Positions 16,761 through 25,766 of a DNA stretch of 64,000 nucleotides are shown one piece after another (position 1 is the first letter of the stretch; each line of letters starts with the position of its first letter). The position numbers were made by a program, and so were the translations under genes. Under the pieces are notes generated by a model, which was not told the DNA's origin, ran no database searches, and saw only the letters and a list, made by a program, of their open reading frames with translations. Source of the DNA: Bog-756 sp963813525 (GTDB lineage Bacteria > Actinomycetota > Acidimicrobiia > Acidimicrobiales > RAAP-2); the NCBI GenBank assembly GCA_963813525.1, contig CAWEZI010000003.1:248001-312000 (forward strand). The letters are read 5' to 3'.

Positions 16761-18299
16761 TCACTGGTCGGTCAGGTAGAGAAACCCGTATCCCTCGTCG
16801 CGGACGCCGATGCCTGCCTCGTGGAGGGCGACATCCCAGTCGCCGGTGACGCGAGGGTTGGCCAGCTCCATTCCGTGGTCGGCCACCACCACGAAGGCGG
16901 TGTCCTCCCAGGAGCCGGAACGCTCGACCGCGTCGAGGATCCGCCCGACCCGGGCATCGGTGTCGCGGACCGAGGCGGCGGCGATGGCCGAGTACGGGCC
17001 GCCCTCGTGGAAGGCGGCATCGGTCAGCGTGAAGTTGACCCAGGTGAAGGTGGGGACCGGCCACGACCGCCCCCGGTACCGCCCACTCCAGATCCCGCTG
17101 AACTGGTCGACCGCGGTGTGGTCAATGAGCGAGGACCACCGGTAGTCCTTGCTCGGGCGGACGAACCGCTCGGTGGCGTCGGGTAGTTCTTCGGCCGGTG
17201 GCGGCCGGTCGATCTCCTCGCCCGCACGCATCTGCTGGAAGACCGAGTAGTCGGCGCCCGAATCGCACGGTTCGTTGATGGAGACCGACACGGATCCGGG
17301 AAACGAACGGTGGACGGCGTGGTGGATGGTCTCCACCGATGGGCTGAGCCACTGCATGGCTGTCGACCAGGTCGACGGCGAGTTGGTCACCACCTGACGG
17401 CCGGTGGTTCGGTCGATCCATGCATTGTGGAGGATGCCGTGGTGGCCCGGGTGGGATCCGGTGAGAATGCCGGTGTGGTTGGCCAGGGTGACCGTGGGCA
17501 GGGAGGCGACGGCTCCGTAGCGGTGGGTACATCCCCCACCCATGAGGCGGGCGATGTTGGGGGCGTCCCCCGTCGCCGCCAACCGGTAGAGCACGTTGGC
17601 GTTGGTTCCGTCCAGGAGCATGGCGACGACGTGTCGGGCCCGGGTGGTTCCGGCCAACAGTTCGTCGACTACCGACCCGTCCTGATGGACCAGTCGGGAT
17701 CCCGGTGGCCCCTCCGGTGGTGGGGAACATCCCAACAGCTCGAGAATGGTCGGGGCCACGTCGACCAGCCGGCACGACCGGTCGATCATCCCCGCCGGCC
17801 GCACACCGGCGCCGGAGGCGATGAAAGGGGCGCGAGCCTGGACGATGCCCAGCGAGCCGTGCTCCCCCAGGTGGCCGCCGTGGTCGCCCCAGTAGTGGGC
17901 GGCCGAGTGCTGCACGACCAGGTCGGGTGCGGACGGATGGTCGAAGAGCTGGGCCAGGTGCTCGAAGGCATGCGGATATGAATTGTCGTGCCGGCTTGGA
18001 TAGGGAGTCGCCTTCTCGTCCTCGACACTGCCGAAGCGCGCCGGGTCCTGGCAGGCCAGCGGATCCCGCCCGGTGAGGGTCTCCGCCTCGAAGGCCCACC
18101 GCCGGCGCCCGTCCCCGGTGGATCCGTTCGGCCGCCGGCGGAAGCGGACGTGACCATGGACCGAGGCCACCTGGTACTCGTCGGTCGAGGAGGTCCAGGT
18201 CACCATGTCCACGATCGATTCCAGGGGTGACCCCAGCAGTACGGCCAAGGCTCGATCCTTGGAGGCGGCCGTCGCCACCGGCAATGCCACCTCGGTCAT
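16761..18299 (-). CDS. Alkaline phosphatase superfamily protein with permuted motif order
   Basis: A 512-residue protein starting at ATG 18299, just after ilvC. Residues 222-512 carry the metal/nucleophile motifs of type I phosphodiesterases: VVAMLLDGTN (Asp230), SLPTVTLANHTGILTG with the likely nucleophile Thr, and VVVADHGMEL near the end. Residues 125-190 carry VVQHSAAHYWGDHGGHLGEHGSLG and VDVAPTILELLG, which normally close the fold after the ADHG motif. The order therefore looks circularly permuted. No signal peptide is seen, so it is probably cytoplasmic. The substrate is unknown; a phosphodiester or nucleotide is likely. It may be co-transcribed with ilvC (56-bp gap). Confidence 0.75.
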   Translation of the reverse strand: MTEVALPVATAASKDRALAVLLGSPLESIVDMVTWTSSTDEYQVASVHGHVRFRRRPNGSTGDGRRRWAFEAETLTGRDPLACQDPARFGSVEDEKATPYPSRHDNSYPHAFEHLAQLFDHPSAPDLVVQHSAAHYWGDHGGHLGEHGSLGIVQARAPFIASGAGVRPAGMIDRSCRLVDVAPTILELLGCSPPPEGPPGSRLVHQDGSVVDELLAGTTRARHVVAMLLDGTNANVLYRLAATGDAPNIARLMGGGCTHRYGAVASLPTVTLANHTGILTGSHPGHHGILHNAWIDRTTGRQVVTNSPSTWSTAMQWLSPSVETIHHAVHRSFPGSVSVSINEPCDSGADYSVFQQMRAGEEIDRPPPAEELPDATERFVRPSKDYRWSSLIDHTAVDQFSGIWSGRYRGRSWPVPTFTWVNFTLTDAAFHEGGPYSAIAAASVRDTDARVGRILDAVERSGSWEDTAFVVVADHGMELANPRVTGDWDVALHEAGIGVRDEGYGFLYLTDQ

Positions 18300-18355
18300 C
18301 GGGAGAGCGTGGCCGTGGGCCGGCGTCGAGACGGCGAGGACTGGGTAAGCGTCGC

Positions 18356-19387
18356 TCAGCCTCCGGAGACGTCCTGGATCTTCTGCTTTCCGGCGGTGAC
18401 GAACGGCATCATGGCGCGGAGGTCGGCGCCCACCTTCTCGATCGGATGGTCGAGTCCGGCCTTGCGCAGGGCATTGAAGTTGGGGCGGCCCTCGGCGTTC
18501 TCCGCCACCCATTCCTTGGCGAACGATCCGTCCTGGATCTCGCCCAGGATACGGGTCATCTCGTCGCGCACCGCCTGGTTGATGACCCGTGGCCCGCGGG
18601 TCAGGTCGCCGTACTCGGCCGTGTCGGAGATGGAGAACCGCATTCCGCTGATGCCCTGCTCGTACATGAGGTCGACGATGAGCTTGAGCTCGTGGAGGCA
18701 CTCGAAATAAGCGCTCTCCGGCTGGTAGCCGGCTCCGACCAGGGTCTCGAAGCCGGCCTGCACCAAGGCGGTCAGACCGCCGCACAGCACGACCTGTTCA
18801 CCGAACAGGTCGGTCTCCGTCTCTTCGGCGAAGGTGGTGTCGAGCACGCCGGCCCGGGTGGCCCCGATGGCGTGGGCGTAGGACAGAGCCAGGGCGTGGG
18901 CCCGGCCCGACGGGTCGGCGGACACAGCGATGAGCGACGGCACCCCTCCCCCCTCGGTGTAGGTCCGCCGCACCAGGTGGCCGGGGCCCTTGGGGGCGAC
19001 CATGGCCACGTCCACTCCGGCCGGGGGGGCGATGAGCCCGAAACGGATGTTGAACCCGTGGGCGAACAGGAGGGCGTCTCCGTCCGACAGGTGGGGAGCG
19101 ATCTCGGCCTCGTACACCGCGGCCTGCTCGGTGTCGGGCAGGAGGATCATGATCACGTCCGCCTCGGCGGCGGCGTCGGCCACCGACGGGACGGACAGCC
19201 CCGCTTCCTCCGCCTTCTGCTTCGACGATGAGTCCGGTCGCAGTCCGACCCGGACATCCACTCCGCTCTCGGAGAGGTTGAGGGCGTGGGCGTGCCCCTG
19301 GGACCCGTAACCGATCACCGCCACCTTGCGGCTCCTGATGAGGTCGGGATCGGCGTCCTTCTCGTAGTACAACGTGGCCATCGCCAT
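18356..19387 (-). CDS. ilvC: Ketol-acid reductoisomerase
   Basis: A 343-residue class I enzyme that isomerises and reduces acetolactate in branched-chain amino acid synthesis. GYGSQGHAHALNL is the NADP-binding loop, RPDSSSKQKAEE the cofactor-phosphate loop (Ser residues suggest NADPH), MVAPKGPGHLVR, and the metal/acid residues lie in TDLFGEQVVLCGG and FECLHELKLIVDLMYEQGI. I start at ATG 19387, which shares one base with the ilvN stop (TGATG) and has GAAGG upstream within ilvN. It is third in the ilvB-ilvN-ilvC operon. Confidence 0.97.
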   Translation of the reverse strand: MAMATLYYEKDADPDLIRSRKVAVIGYGSQGHAHALNLSESGVDVRVGLRPDSSSKQKAEEAGLSVPSVADAAAEADVIMILLPDTEQAAVYEAEIAPHLSDGDALLFAHGFNIRFGLIAPPAGVDVAMVAPKGPGHLVRRTYTEGGGVPSLIAVSADPSGRAHALALSYAHAIGATRAGVLDTTFAEETETDLFGEQVVLCGGLTALVQAGFETLVGAGYQPESAYFECLHELKLIVDLMYEQGISGMRFSISDTAEYGDLTRGPRVINQAVRDEMTRILGEIQDGSFAKEWVAENAEGRPNFNALRKAGLDHPIEKVGADLRAMMPFVTAGKQKIQDVSGG

Positions 19388-19956
19388 CAACCTGCCTTCT
19401 CTGTGTCGTGTCCGAGTATGGATCGGGCCACCAACTGCGGCCCACGTTCGCCGGACCGGTCCAGCTTAGGCAAGGCCACCCGGCCCGTCCGCTGCATCTC
19501 CACGATGCCGTAGGTGCGGATGAGATTCTCGAAGTCGTCCAACTTGATGGGGGCGCCCTCCAGGGCCACGGTGAGACGATCGTGGCCGACGTCGACGATC
19601 TTGCCCTCGAACACCCCCACCAGCTGGATGATCTGTCCCCGGGTGTCGGGACCGGCCTCGAGGGTGGCCATGAGCAGCTCCCTCTCCCGGGACAGCGCCG
19701 GATCCAGCTCGGTGATCGACACCACCGGAATGAGCTTGTCCAACTGCTTCATGATCTGGTCCAGCGGCGCCGATTCGACGTCCACCACGATGGTGATCCG
19801 GCTGAAGCGCACGTCATCGGACGGAGCCACGGCCAGGCTGTAGATGTTGTAGCCGCGCCGCGAGAACAGGCCGGCCACCCGGGCCAGGACGCCGGCCTTG
19901 TTCTCCACCACCACAATGAGGGTGTGGTGGCGCTTGTCGGCACCGTAGACGCTCAT
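19387..19956 (-). CDS. ilvN: Acetolactate synthase small (regulatory) subunit
   Basis: A 189-residue protein with an N-terminal ACT domain (HTLIVVVENKAGVLARVAGLFSRRGYNI) and the C-terminal small-subunit domain. It confers valine feedback on IlvB. Its ATG overlaps the ilvB stop (ATGA), as expected for a coupled heteromeric complex. The length is slightly above the usual 160-175 residues, owing to a tail of about 20 residues. Confidence 0.95.
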   Translation of the reverse strand: MSVYGADKRHHTLIVVVENKAGVLARVAGLFSRRGYNIYSLAVAPSDDVRFSRITIVVDVESAPLDQIMKQLDKLIPVVSITELDPALSRERELLMATLEAGPDTRGQIIQLVGVFEGKIVDVGHDRLTVALEGAPIKLDDFENLIRTYGIVEMQRTGRVALPKLDRSGERGPQLVARSILGHDTEKAG

Positions 19957-21776
19957 CGCCCGCCGCCCTGGTCCAGTGACGGGTCCACCATGATGTCGTC
20001 GTTGGAAGCACCGGCGGCCACCATGGGAAAGACCTTCTCGAAGGCGTCGGTACGGAAGTCGATGACCACCGGCCGGTCATCGATGTCGTTGGCCTTGTCG
20101 ATGGCCGGTGCCACCTCCTCGCTCGACTCGACCCGGATCCCCACACAGCCCATGGACTCGGCCCAGCCCACGTAGTCGGGTAGATCGGGGGAGAGATAGA
20201 CCTCCGAGTACCGCTCGCCGTAGAACATCTCCTGCCACTGGCGCACCATGCCCAGATAGGCGTTGTTGAGAATGGCGATCTTGACCGGAATGCGCTCCGA
20301 GCTGGCGGTGACCAGCTCCTGTGCCGTCATCTGGAAGCACCCGTCGCCGTCCACCGCCCACACCATCCTGTCGGGCCGGCCCACCTTGGCCCCGATGGCG
20401 GCCGGCACCGCGAATCCCATGGTGCCCAGTCCCCCCGAGTTGACCCAGGTGTAGGGGTAGTCGAACTGCCACCATTGGGAGGCGAACATCTGGTGCTGAC
20501 CGACGCCGGAGGCCACGATGGCGTCGTCGGGCGTGGCGTCGCGCAGTGTCTCGAGGACGAACTGGGGCTTGAGAGCACCGGAACCCGGTTGCTGGTCGTA
20601 GACCAGCGGATAGCGGCGCTGCCATTCACTCAGCCGGGCGCGCCACGGCGCCAGCCCCTCGCGGGGATAGGCGGCGGCCAAAGAACCCGGAACGGCCGGC
20701 GCCCCGGCCACCGCGTCGCTGGGTGCTCCCCCCGAACCGCCGCGGGTGGCGTCGGAGTGAGGCAGGCCGAGCCCGTCGAGGGCGGCCAGCATCTCCTCGA
20801 TGACCAGCCGGCAGTCGCCGGCCACGGCCACGTCGGCGTGACGCACCTTGTTGAGCTCGGCCGGGTCGATGTCGACGTGGATGACCTTGGCCTCGGGGGC
20901 GAAGGCGTCGACGCGGCCGGTGACCCGATCGTCGAACCGGCTGCCCAGGGCGATGAGCAGGTCGGACCGCTGCATGGAGGTGACCGCCGTGTAGTTGCCG
21001 TGCATGCCCGGCATCCCGAGGCACAGCGGGTGCGAGTCGGGAAAGCAGCCCCGGGCCATCAGCGTGGTGACCACCGGTATGCCGGTCCGCTCGGCCAACT
21101 CGCGCAGTGCGTCGGCGGCCCGCGCTTTGAGAATGCCGCCGCCGGCGTAGATGATCGGGCGCTCGGCGGCCAGCAGGAGCTCGGCTGCGGCGCGCACCCG
21201 TTCCGGATCGCCCACGACCATCGGGTGGTAACCGGGCAGGTCCAGGTCGCCCGGTTCGGGCCAGTACCACTCCATGGGCTTGTTGGCCACGTCCTTGGGC
21301 ACGTCGATGAGGACGGGACCGGGTCGGCCGGTGGTGGCCACATGGAAGGCCTCCGCCACCACCCGGGGGATGTCGGCGCCGTCGGTGATCAGCCAATTGT
21401 GCTTGGTGATGCCCATGGTGATCCCGGTGATGTCGCTCTCCTGGAAAGCGTCGGTGCCGATGGCCGTGGTGGCCACCTGTCCGGTTACCACCACCAACGG
21501 AATCGAGTCCATGTAGGCGTCGGCCAGTGGCGTCACGATGTTGGTGGCCCCCGGACCGCTGGTGACCATGGCCACACCGGGCCGACCGGTCACCTGGGCG
21601 TACCCTTCGGCCATGTGGCCGGCACCCTGTTCGTGGCGCACCAGGATGTGACGGATGGAGGAGTCGATGATCGGGTCGTAGACGGGCAGGATGGCGCCGC
21701 CGGGCAGTCCGAACATGACCTCTACCCGCTGCATCTCCAAGCTCTTGATCAGTGCTTGTGCTCCTGTGAGTTCCAT
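19953..21776 (-). CDS. ilvB: Acetolactate synthase large subunit
   Basis: A 607-residue ThDP enzyme making acetolactate or acetohydroxybutyrate. The FGLPGGAILPVYD opening, catalytic Glu49 in VRHEQGAGH, SGPGATN, and the ThDP/Mg motif VDGDGCFQM with ILNNAYLGMVRQWQ are intact. I start at ATG 21776, preceded by AAGGGAG; the open frame extends upstream through the attenuator and is not protein-like there. Expression should respond to the leader peptide and terminator just upstream. Confidence 0.96.
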   Translation of the reverse strand: MELTGAQALIKSLEMQRVEVMFGLPGGAILPVYDPIIDSSIRHILVRHEQGAGHMAEGYAQVTGRPGVAMVTSGPGATNIVTPLADAYMDSIPLVVVTGQVATTAIGTDAFQESDITGITMGITKHNWLITDGADIPRVVAEAFHVATTGRPGPVLIDVPKDVANKPMEWYWPEPGDLDLPGYHPMVVGDPERVRAAAELLLAAERPIIYAGGGILKARAADALRELAERTGIPVVTTLMARGCFPDSHPLCLGMPGMHGNYTAVTSMQRSDLLIALGSRFDDRVTGRVDAFAPEAKVIHVDIDPAELNKVRHADVAVAGDCRLVIEEMLAALDGLGLPHSDATRGGSGGAPSDAVAGAPAVPGSLAAAYPREGLAPWRARLSEWQRRYPLVYDQQPGSGALKPQFVLETLRDATPDDAIVASGVGQHQMFASQWWQFDYPYTWVNSGGLGTMGFAVPAAIGAKVGRPDRMVWAVDGDGCFQMTAQELVTASSERIPVKIAILNNAYLGMVRQWQEMFYGERYSEVYLSPDLPDYVGWAESMGCVGIRVESSEEVAPAIDKANDIDDRPVVIDFRTDAFEKVFPMVAAGASNDDIMVDPSLDQGGGR

Positions 21777-21839
21777 CGCTTGCTCCCTTGTCTTCGATGG
21801 TGGTCGGGAATGGGTGAACGGTGACCGTGGTGGGACATG

Positions 21840-21865
21840 AAAACGACCTCCCGTCGGGGAGGTCG
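21840..21865 (-). terminator. Attenuator terminator of the ilvBNC operon
   Basis: A 9-bp stem (CGACCTCCC with GGGAGGTCG on the plus strand, GTCG loop) followed on the minus strand by GTTTTC, about 65 bp before ilvB. This is a Rho-independent terminator between the leader peptide and ilvB. Confidence 0.8.
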
Positions 21866-21868
21866 GAA

Positions 21869-21900
21869 AGCGCATACGGCGAGAAGGCGTCGTATGCGCT
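21869..21900 (-). promoter_or_regulatory. Second hairpin of the ilvB attenuator
   Basis: AGCGCATACG pairs with CGTATGCGCT (10 bp). It overlaps the leader peptide stop codon, so a ribosome stalled or terminating on the leader would affect its folding. Confidence 0.65.
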
Positions 21901-21943
21901 ACGAAACGAGTACCAGGATGATCGGCTGAACGGTGGTGCTCAT
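21899..21943 (-). CDS. Branched-chain leader peptide of the ilvBNC operon
   Basis: A 14-residue peptide, MSTTVQPIILVLVS, with six of fourteen residues Ile, Leu or Val in one block (IILVLV). It sits in front of two hairpins, the second a terminator, upstream of ilvB. This is classic transcription attenuation: stalling at branched-chain codons when charged tRNA is scarce should favour read-through. Its ATG is leaderless-type, 7 nt after a CACAAT -10 hexamer. Confidence 0.85.
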   Translation of the reverse strand: MSTTVQPIILVLVS

Positions 21944-21950
21944 GGTTCAC

Positions 21951-21980
21951 ATTGTGGCACGGACCGGGTGGCCACCACAA
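21951..21980 (-). promoter_or_regulatory. Promoter of the ilvBNC leader
   Basis: On the minus strand TTGTGG (-35, 21975-21980) and CACAAT (-10, 21951-21956) are 18 bp apart, and the leader peptide ATG follows 7 nt later. Confidence 0.6.
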
Positions 21981-22019
21981 GCAGCGGGGGAAGCCGCCCC
22001 CGGCGGCCGGGACGAACCC

Positions 22020-23735
22020 TCAGGGCTCGGTGATAGCGCCCCGGTCCGCCCCGGTGACCAGGCGGGCGTACTTGGCCAGCACCCCGGTCGTGTAGCGCGG
22101 GGCGGGATGCTTGAGCCCGGCCCGCCGCCGCTCGAGCTCGGCCTCGTCCACCCCCAGGTCGATGGTGTGGGCGACCACGTCAACGCTGATCTGATCGCCG
22201 TCGGCCACCAGGGCGATGGGCCCTCCGTCCACGGCCTCGGGGGCAACGTGTCCGATGCAGAAGCCATGGGTCCCGCCGGAGAACCTCCCGTCGGTGACCA
22301 GCGCGCAGTCACCCCCTCGCCCCACGCCCTTGAGGGCGCCGGTGACCGCCAGCATCTCGCGCATGCCCGGCCCCCCCTTGGGTCCCTCGTAGCGGATGAC
22401 GATGACCGTACCGGGCTCGATCGACCCGGCCAGGATGGCCTCCATGGCCCGGTCCTCGCCGTCGAACACCCGGGCCGGTCCCACGAAGGTCAGCTGGTCG
22501 ATGCCGGCCACCTTGACCACCGCCCCTTTGGGGGCGAGAGTGCCGGTCAGGATGGCGATCCCCCCTTGGGCGTGGATGGGCCGGTCGATGGGGTGGACCA
22601 CCTCCCCGTCGGGAGGGGGTGGGTCCAGAACGGCCAGGTTTTCGGCCACGGTGCGGCCGGTCACCGTCAGGCAGTCGCCGTGCAGGAGCCCGGCCTCGAG
22701 CAGTTCGGCCATGACCACCTCCACCCCACCGATGCGATCGAGGTCGGCCATGTGGTACCGGCCGTGGGGCTTAGTGTCGGCCAGGTGGGGAACGCGGGCG
22801 GCCACCGCGTTGAAGTCGTCGAGGGCGAGCTCGACCCGGGCCTCGTTGGCGATGGCCAACAGGTGGAGGACGGCATTGGTCGATCCCCCGAGGGCCATGG
22901 TCACAGCGATGGCGTTCTCGAAGGCGTCCTTGGTCATCACCTGCCGGGGCCGGATGCCCTGGCGCAGGAGAGCCACCACCGCCTGGCCGGAGGCGAAGGC
23001 GGCATCGTCGCGGCGCCGGTCGACGGCCGGTGGGGACGAACTGCCGGGCAGGGCCATGCCCAGGGCCTCGGCCACGGCCGCCATGGTGTTGGCGGTGAAC
23101 ATCCCCGCACAGGATCCCTCGGTCGGACAGGCGTTGTGTTCGATGAGGCTCAGCTCCTCGTCGCTGAGAGCATCGACGGCGTGGGCCCCGACCGCTTCGA
23201 AAACCGAGGTGATGTCGAGGGCCCGGTCCCGCACCCGTCCCGGGAGGATCGACCCGCCGTACAGGAAGACGCTGGGCAGATTGATCCGGGCGGCGGCCAT
23301 GAGCATGCCCGGCAGGGACTTGTCGCACCCGGCCAGCGTGACCAATCCGTCGAACCGCTCGGCGTGCATGACCGTCTCCACCGAGTCAGCGATGATCTCG
23401 CGGCTCACCAGAGAAGCCCGCATGCCCTCGTGCCCCATCGAGATGCCGTCGGAGACGGCGATGGTCACGAACTCGAGGGGGAACCCGCCCGCCTCACGCA
23501 CCCCGTCCCTGGCCCGCTTGGCCAGGCGGTCCAGCGGGAGGTTGCACGGGGTGACCTCGTTCCACGACGAAGCCACGCCTATCTGTGGCTTGTCCCAGTC
23601 GTCGTCGGTCATCCCCACCGCCCGGAGCATGGCCCGGGCCGGGGCCCGGGTGGGACCGTCGGTCACCTGGTAGCTGCGGGGCTTGAGACCGACCAGCGGC
23701 TCCTCCGATGGATCAGCGGGTGTCTGTGGGCTCAT
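22020..23735 (-). CDS. ilvD: Dihydroxy-acid dehydratase
   Basis: A 571-residue Fe-S dehydratase making 2-oxo acids for valine and isoleucine. The three expected cluster cysteines are seen in NEVTPCNLPL, LAGCDKSLPGM and PTEGSCAGMFTANTM, and TDGRFSGGTHGFCIGH is the substrate-site motif. The Cys pattern fits the [2Fe-2S] or [4Fe-4S] IlvD family. A TACCAT hexamer lies 6 nt before ATG 23735, so the transcript is probably leaderless. It is separate from ilvBNC: the ilvB promoter lies in the gap after its stop. Confidence 0.96.
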   Translation of the reverse strand: MSPQTPADPSEEPLVGLKPRSYQVTDGPTRAPARAMLRAVGMTDDDWDKPQIGVASSWNEVTPCNLPLDRLAKRARDGVREAGGFPLEFVTIAVSDGISMGHEGMRASLVSREIIADSVETVMHAERFDGLVTLAGCDKSLPGMLMAAARINLPSVFLYGGSILPGRVRDRALDITSVFEAVGAHAVDALSDEELSLIEHNACPTEGSCAGMFTANTMAAVAEALGMALPGSSSPPAVDRRRDDAAFASGQAVVALLRQGIRPRQVMTKDAFENAIAVTMALGGSTNAVLHLLAIANEARVELALDDFNAVAARVPHLADTKPHGRYHMADLDRIGGVEVVMAELLEAGLLHGDCLTVTGRTVAENLAVLDPPPPDGEVVHPIDRPIHAQGGIAILTGTLAPKGAVVKVAGIDQLTFVGPARVFDGEDRAMEAILAGSIEPGTVIVIRYEGPKGGPGMREMLAVTGALKGVGRGGDCALVTDGRFSGGTHGFCIGHVAPEAVDGGPIALVADGDQISVDVVAHTIDLGVDEAELERRRAGLKHPAPRYTTGVLAKYARLVTGADRGAITEP

Positions 23736-23741
23736 TGATGC

Positions 23742-23747
23742 ATGGTA
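23742..23747 (-). promoter_or_regulatory. -10 hexamer of ilvD
   Basis: TACCAT on the minus strand, 6 nt before ATG 23735. Confidence 0.5.
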
Positions 23748-23840
23748 CGACCTGACCAGGGTCCGGCGTTCACGACCGGTGAGAGGCGCCGGTGAGGCAC
23801 GAGCCGGCAGACAACCGGCGAGACAGGCCGCCAGAACAAA

Positions 23841-23872
23841 AGAGGACCGGGGGCAGATGCCCCCGGTCCTCT
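23841..23872 (-). terminator. Strong terminator after the TIG/repeat protein gene
   Basis: A perfect 14-bp stem (AGAGGACCGGGGGC and its complement, AGAT loop) is followed on the minus strand by TTTGTT. It lies 23 bp past the stop at 23895. Confidence 0.85.
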
Positions 23873-23894
23873 TTCACACCATGTGGCGGGTGGT

Positions 23895-25766
23895 TCAGCT
23901 GCCGGCGCCTGATATCCCGACGATCGGCTTGTTGAGGGTGATGTTGCCGGTGGAGCCGAAGAAGTGGGCATCCCCGAAACTGAAGACCCCTCCGTCGGCA
24001 GCGGTGAGCCAGTAACCAGCACCGTCAGGCGTACCGGTCATACCGACGACCGGCTTGTTGAGGGTGATGGCACCGGTGGAGCCGTGGTAGAGGGCGTCAC
24101 CGAAGCTGAAGATGCCGCCATCCGAAGCCACCAGCCAGTAGCCCTGGCCGTCGACCGAGGAGGCCATGCCCACCACTGGCTTGTTGAGGGTCATCGCCCC
24201 GGTCGAGCCATGGAACTTGGCATCACCGTAGGAGAACACACCACCGTCGGAGGCCACCAACCAGTAGCCGTTGCCGTCCGGGGTGGAGGCCATCCCGACG
24301 ATCGGCTTGTTGAGGGTGATGTTGCCGGTGGAGCCGAAGAACCGGGCATCGCCGTAGCTGAAGATGCCGCCGTCCGAGGCCACCAGCCAGTAACCGAAGC
24401 CGTCCGGCGTGGCTGCCATGCCCACGATCGGCTGGTTGAGGTGGATGTTGCCGGCCGAGCCGTAGAACTTGGCGTTCCCGTAGCTGAACACTCCGCCGTC
24501 GGAGGCCACCAACCAGTAACCGCCGTTGTCGGGCGTACGGGCCATACCCACGACCGGCTGGTTGAGGGTGATGCCGCCGGCCGAGCCCCAGAAGGGCGAA
24601 TTGCCGTAGGCGAAGACCCCGCCGTCGCTGGCCGTGAACCAGTAGCCGTTGCGGTAGGTGAACTCGTCCAGTTGACTGACCACTGACGGACCACTGCCGT
24701 TGCTGACCGTGACGTTGACCGCACTCTTGGCCGCACCCGCAGGTGAGGTCGCCGTGATCGACGTGGCGGTGTCAGAGGTGACCGTGGCCGGGGCCGTTCC
24801 GAAGTCGACGGCGGTGGCCCCACCCAGTTGCAGACCGGAGATGGTCACCGAGGTGCCTCCGGTCGGGGTTCCCGTGTTCGGGCTCACGCCGGTGACGATC
24901 GGTGCATCGGTGTAGGTCAGCAGACTTCCCGGACTGGCCGAGGTCGTTCCCCCGGCCGTCTTCACTGTGACATTGACCCCCCCTAGAGAGACGCCGGCGG
25001 GGACCACTGCGGAAATCGAGCTATCGGTCAGGCTGGTGAAACTGGTGGCTGCCTTGGTGCCGAAATCGACTGCCGTCGGGCCGGCCAGAGACGATCCATG
25101 GATGATCACCGTGTTCCCACCGGCCAGCGGAGCTGAGTTGGGTAGGACAGCGCTGACCGAGGCCGGTGCCGGGGCTGCGGCGATGAGTGACGCCGGAGTC
25201 GTGCAGGTCCCGGTTACGGCGCCGATCGGTCCGCTGATATTCAGGGCCAAGGTGGAGCTAGTGGAGGTCGAGACCGACGGGACGGGCGACCCGGTGCCAT
25301 TGGTGAAACTCACCGCCGATCCGGGGGCCTTGATAGGCGGCTGGTTGGACCCGATCACCGTCGAGGGAATAGTGAACGTAACGTCCTGGCTGGCCGGCGT
25401 CGCCCCGCTGGCGGTCACCGCCGTCTTCACCGTTCCGGAGAGGGTGTCCCCTTTGATGGCGCTGGCCAGGCTGCCCAAGGTGAAGAGCTCGGCGAAGTTG
25501 GAAAGGGTGAACTTGGCGCCCGCGGCAGGCACCGTCGGGCTCAAGGACCCGGTGACGACCAGGCCGGTGATCGATTCGTCGACGGTGCTTCCGGCCACCT
25601 TCAAGACACAGGTGGCGGTGAACGGAGCGGTGTCGGCTCCCGCCGGGGTGGAGGTGACGGCAGTGGTGGCCACCAGGCCCACCGTGCCGGCCAGGCCTGC
25701 TCCCAAGAGGGCCAAGGCACCGCCCAGCGAAGCCGCGCGAACGGAAAACGTTCGTTTTGATCTCAT
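23895..25766 (-). CDS. Secreted protein with TIG/IPT domains and six to seven 42-residue repeats
   Basis: A 623-residue exported protein. A signal peptide (about 1-45, ending PAGADT) is followed by a beta-rich region, two IPT/TIG domains (VSAVLPNSAPLAGGNTVIIHG and VTGVSPNTGTPTGGTSVTISG) and then tandem 42-residue units of the form GYW-VASDGGVFSYG-A-F-GS-G-I-LN-P-VGMA-TPDG, the last one cut short at the C terminus. Such repeats probably fold as a beta-propeller. There is no catalytic motif and no membrane anchor. The same repeat is fused to a GH43 domain at 58.7-60.7 kb. Shine-Dalgarno GAGGAGAG precedes the ATG. I infer an extracellular adhesion or carbohydrate-binding role. Confidence 0.85.
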   Translation of the reverse strand: MRSKRTFSVRAASLGGALALLGAGLAGTVGLVATTAVTSTPAGADTAPFTATCVLKVAGSTVDESITGLVVTGSLSPTVPAAGAKFTLSNFAELFTLGSLASAIKGDTLSGTVKTAVTASGATPASQDVTFTIPSTVIGSNQPPIKAPGSAVSFTNGTGSPVPSVSTSTSSTLALNISGPIGAVTGTCTTPASLIAAAPAPASVSAVLPNSAPLAGGNTVIIHGSSLAGPTAVDFGTKAATSFTSLTDSSISAVVPAGVSLGGVNVTVKTAGGTTSASPGSLLTYTDAPIVTGVSPNTGTPTGGTSVTISGLQLGGATAVDFGTAPATVTSDTATSITATSPAGAAKSAVNVTVSNGSGPSVVSQLDEFTYRNGYWFTASDGGVFAYGNSPFWGSAGGITLNQPVVGMARTPDNGGYWLVASDGGVFSYGNAKFYGSAGNIHLNQPIVGMAATPDGFGYWLVASDGGIFSYGDARFFGSTGNITLNKPIVGMASTPDGNGYWLVASDGGVFSYGDAKFHGSTGAMTLNKPVVGMASSVDGQGYWLVASDGGIFSFGDALYHGSTGAITLNKPVVGMTGTPDGAGYWLTAADGGVFSFGDAHFFGSTGNITLNKPIVGISGAGS

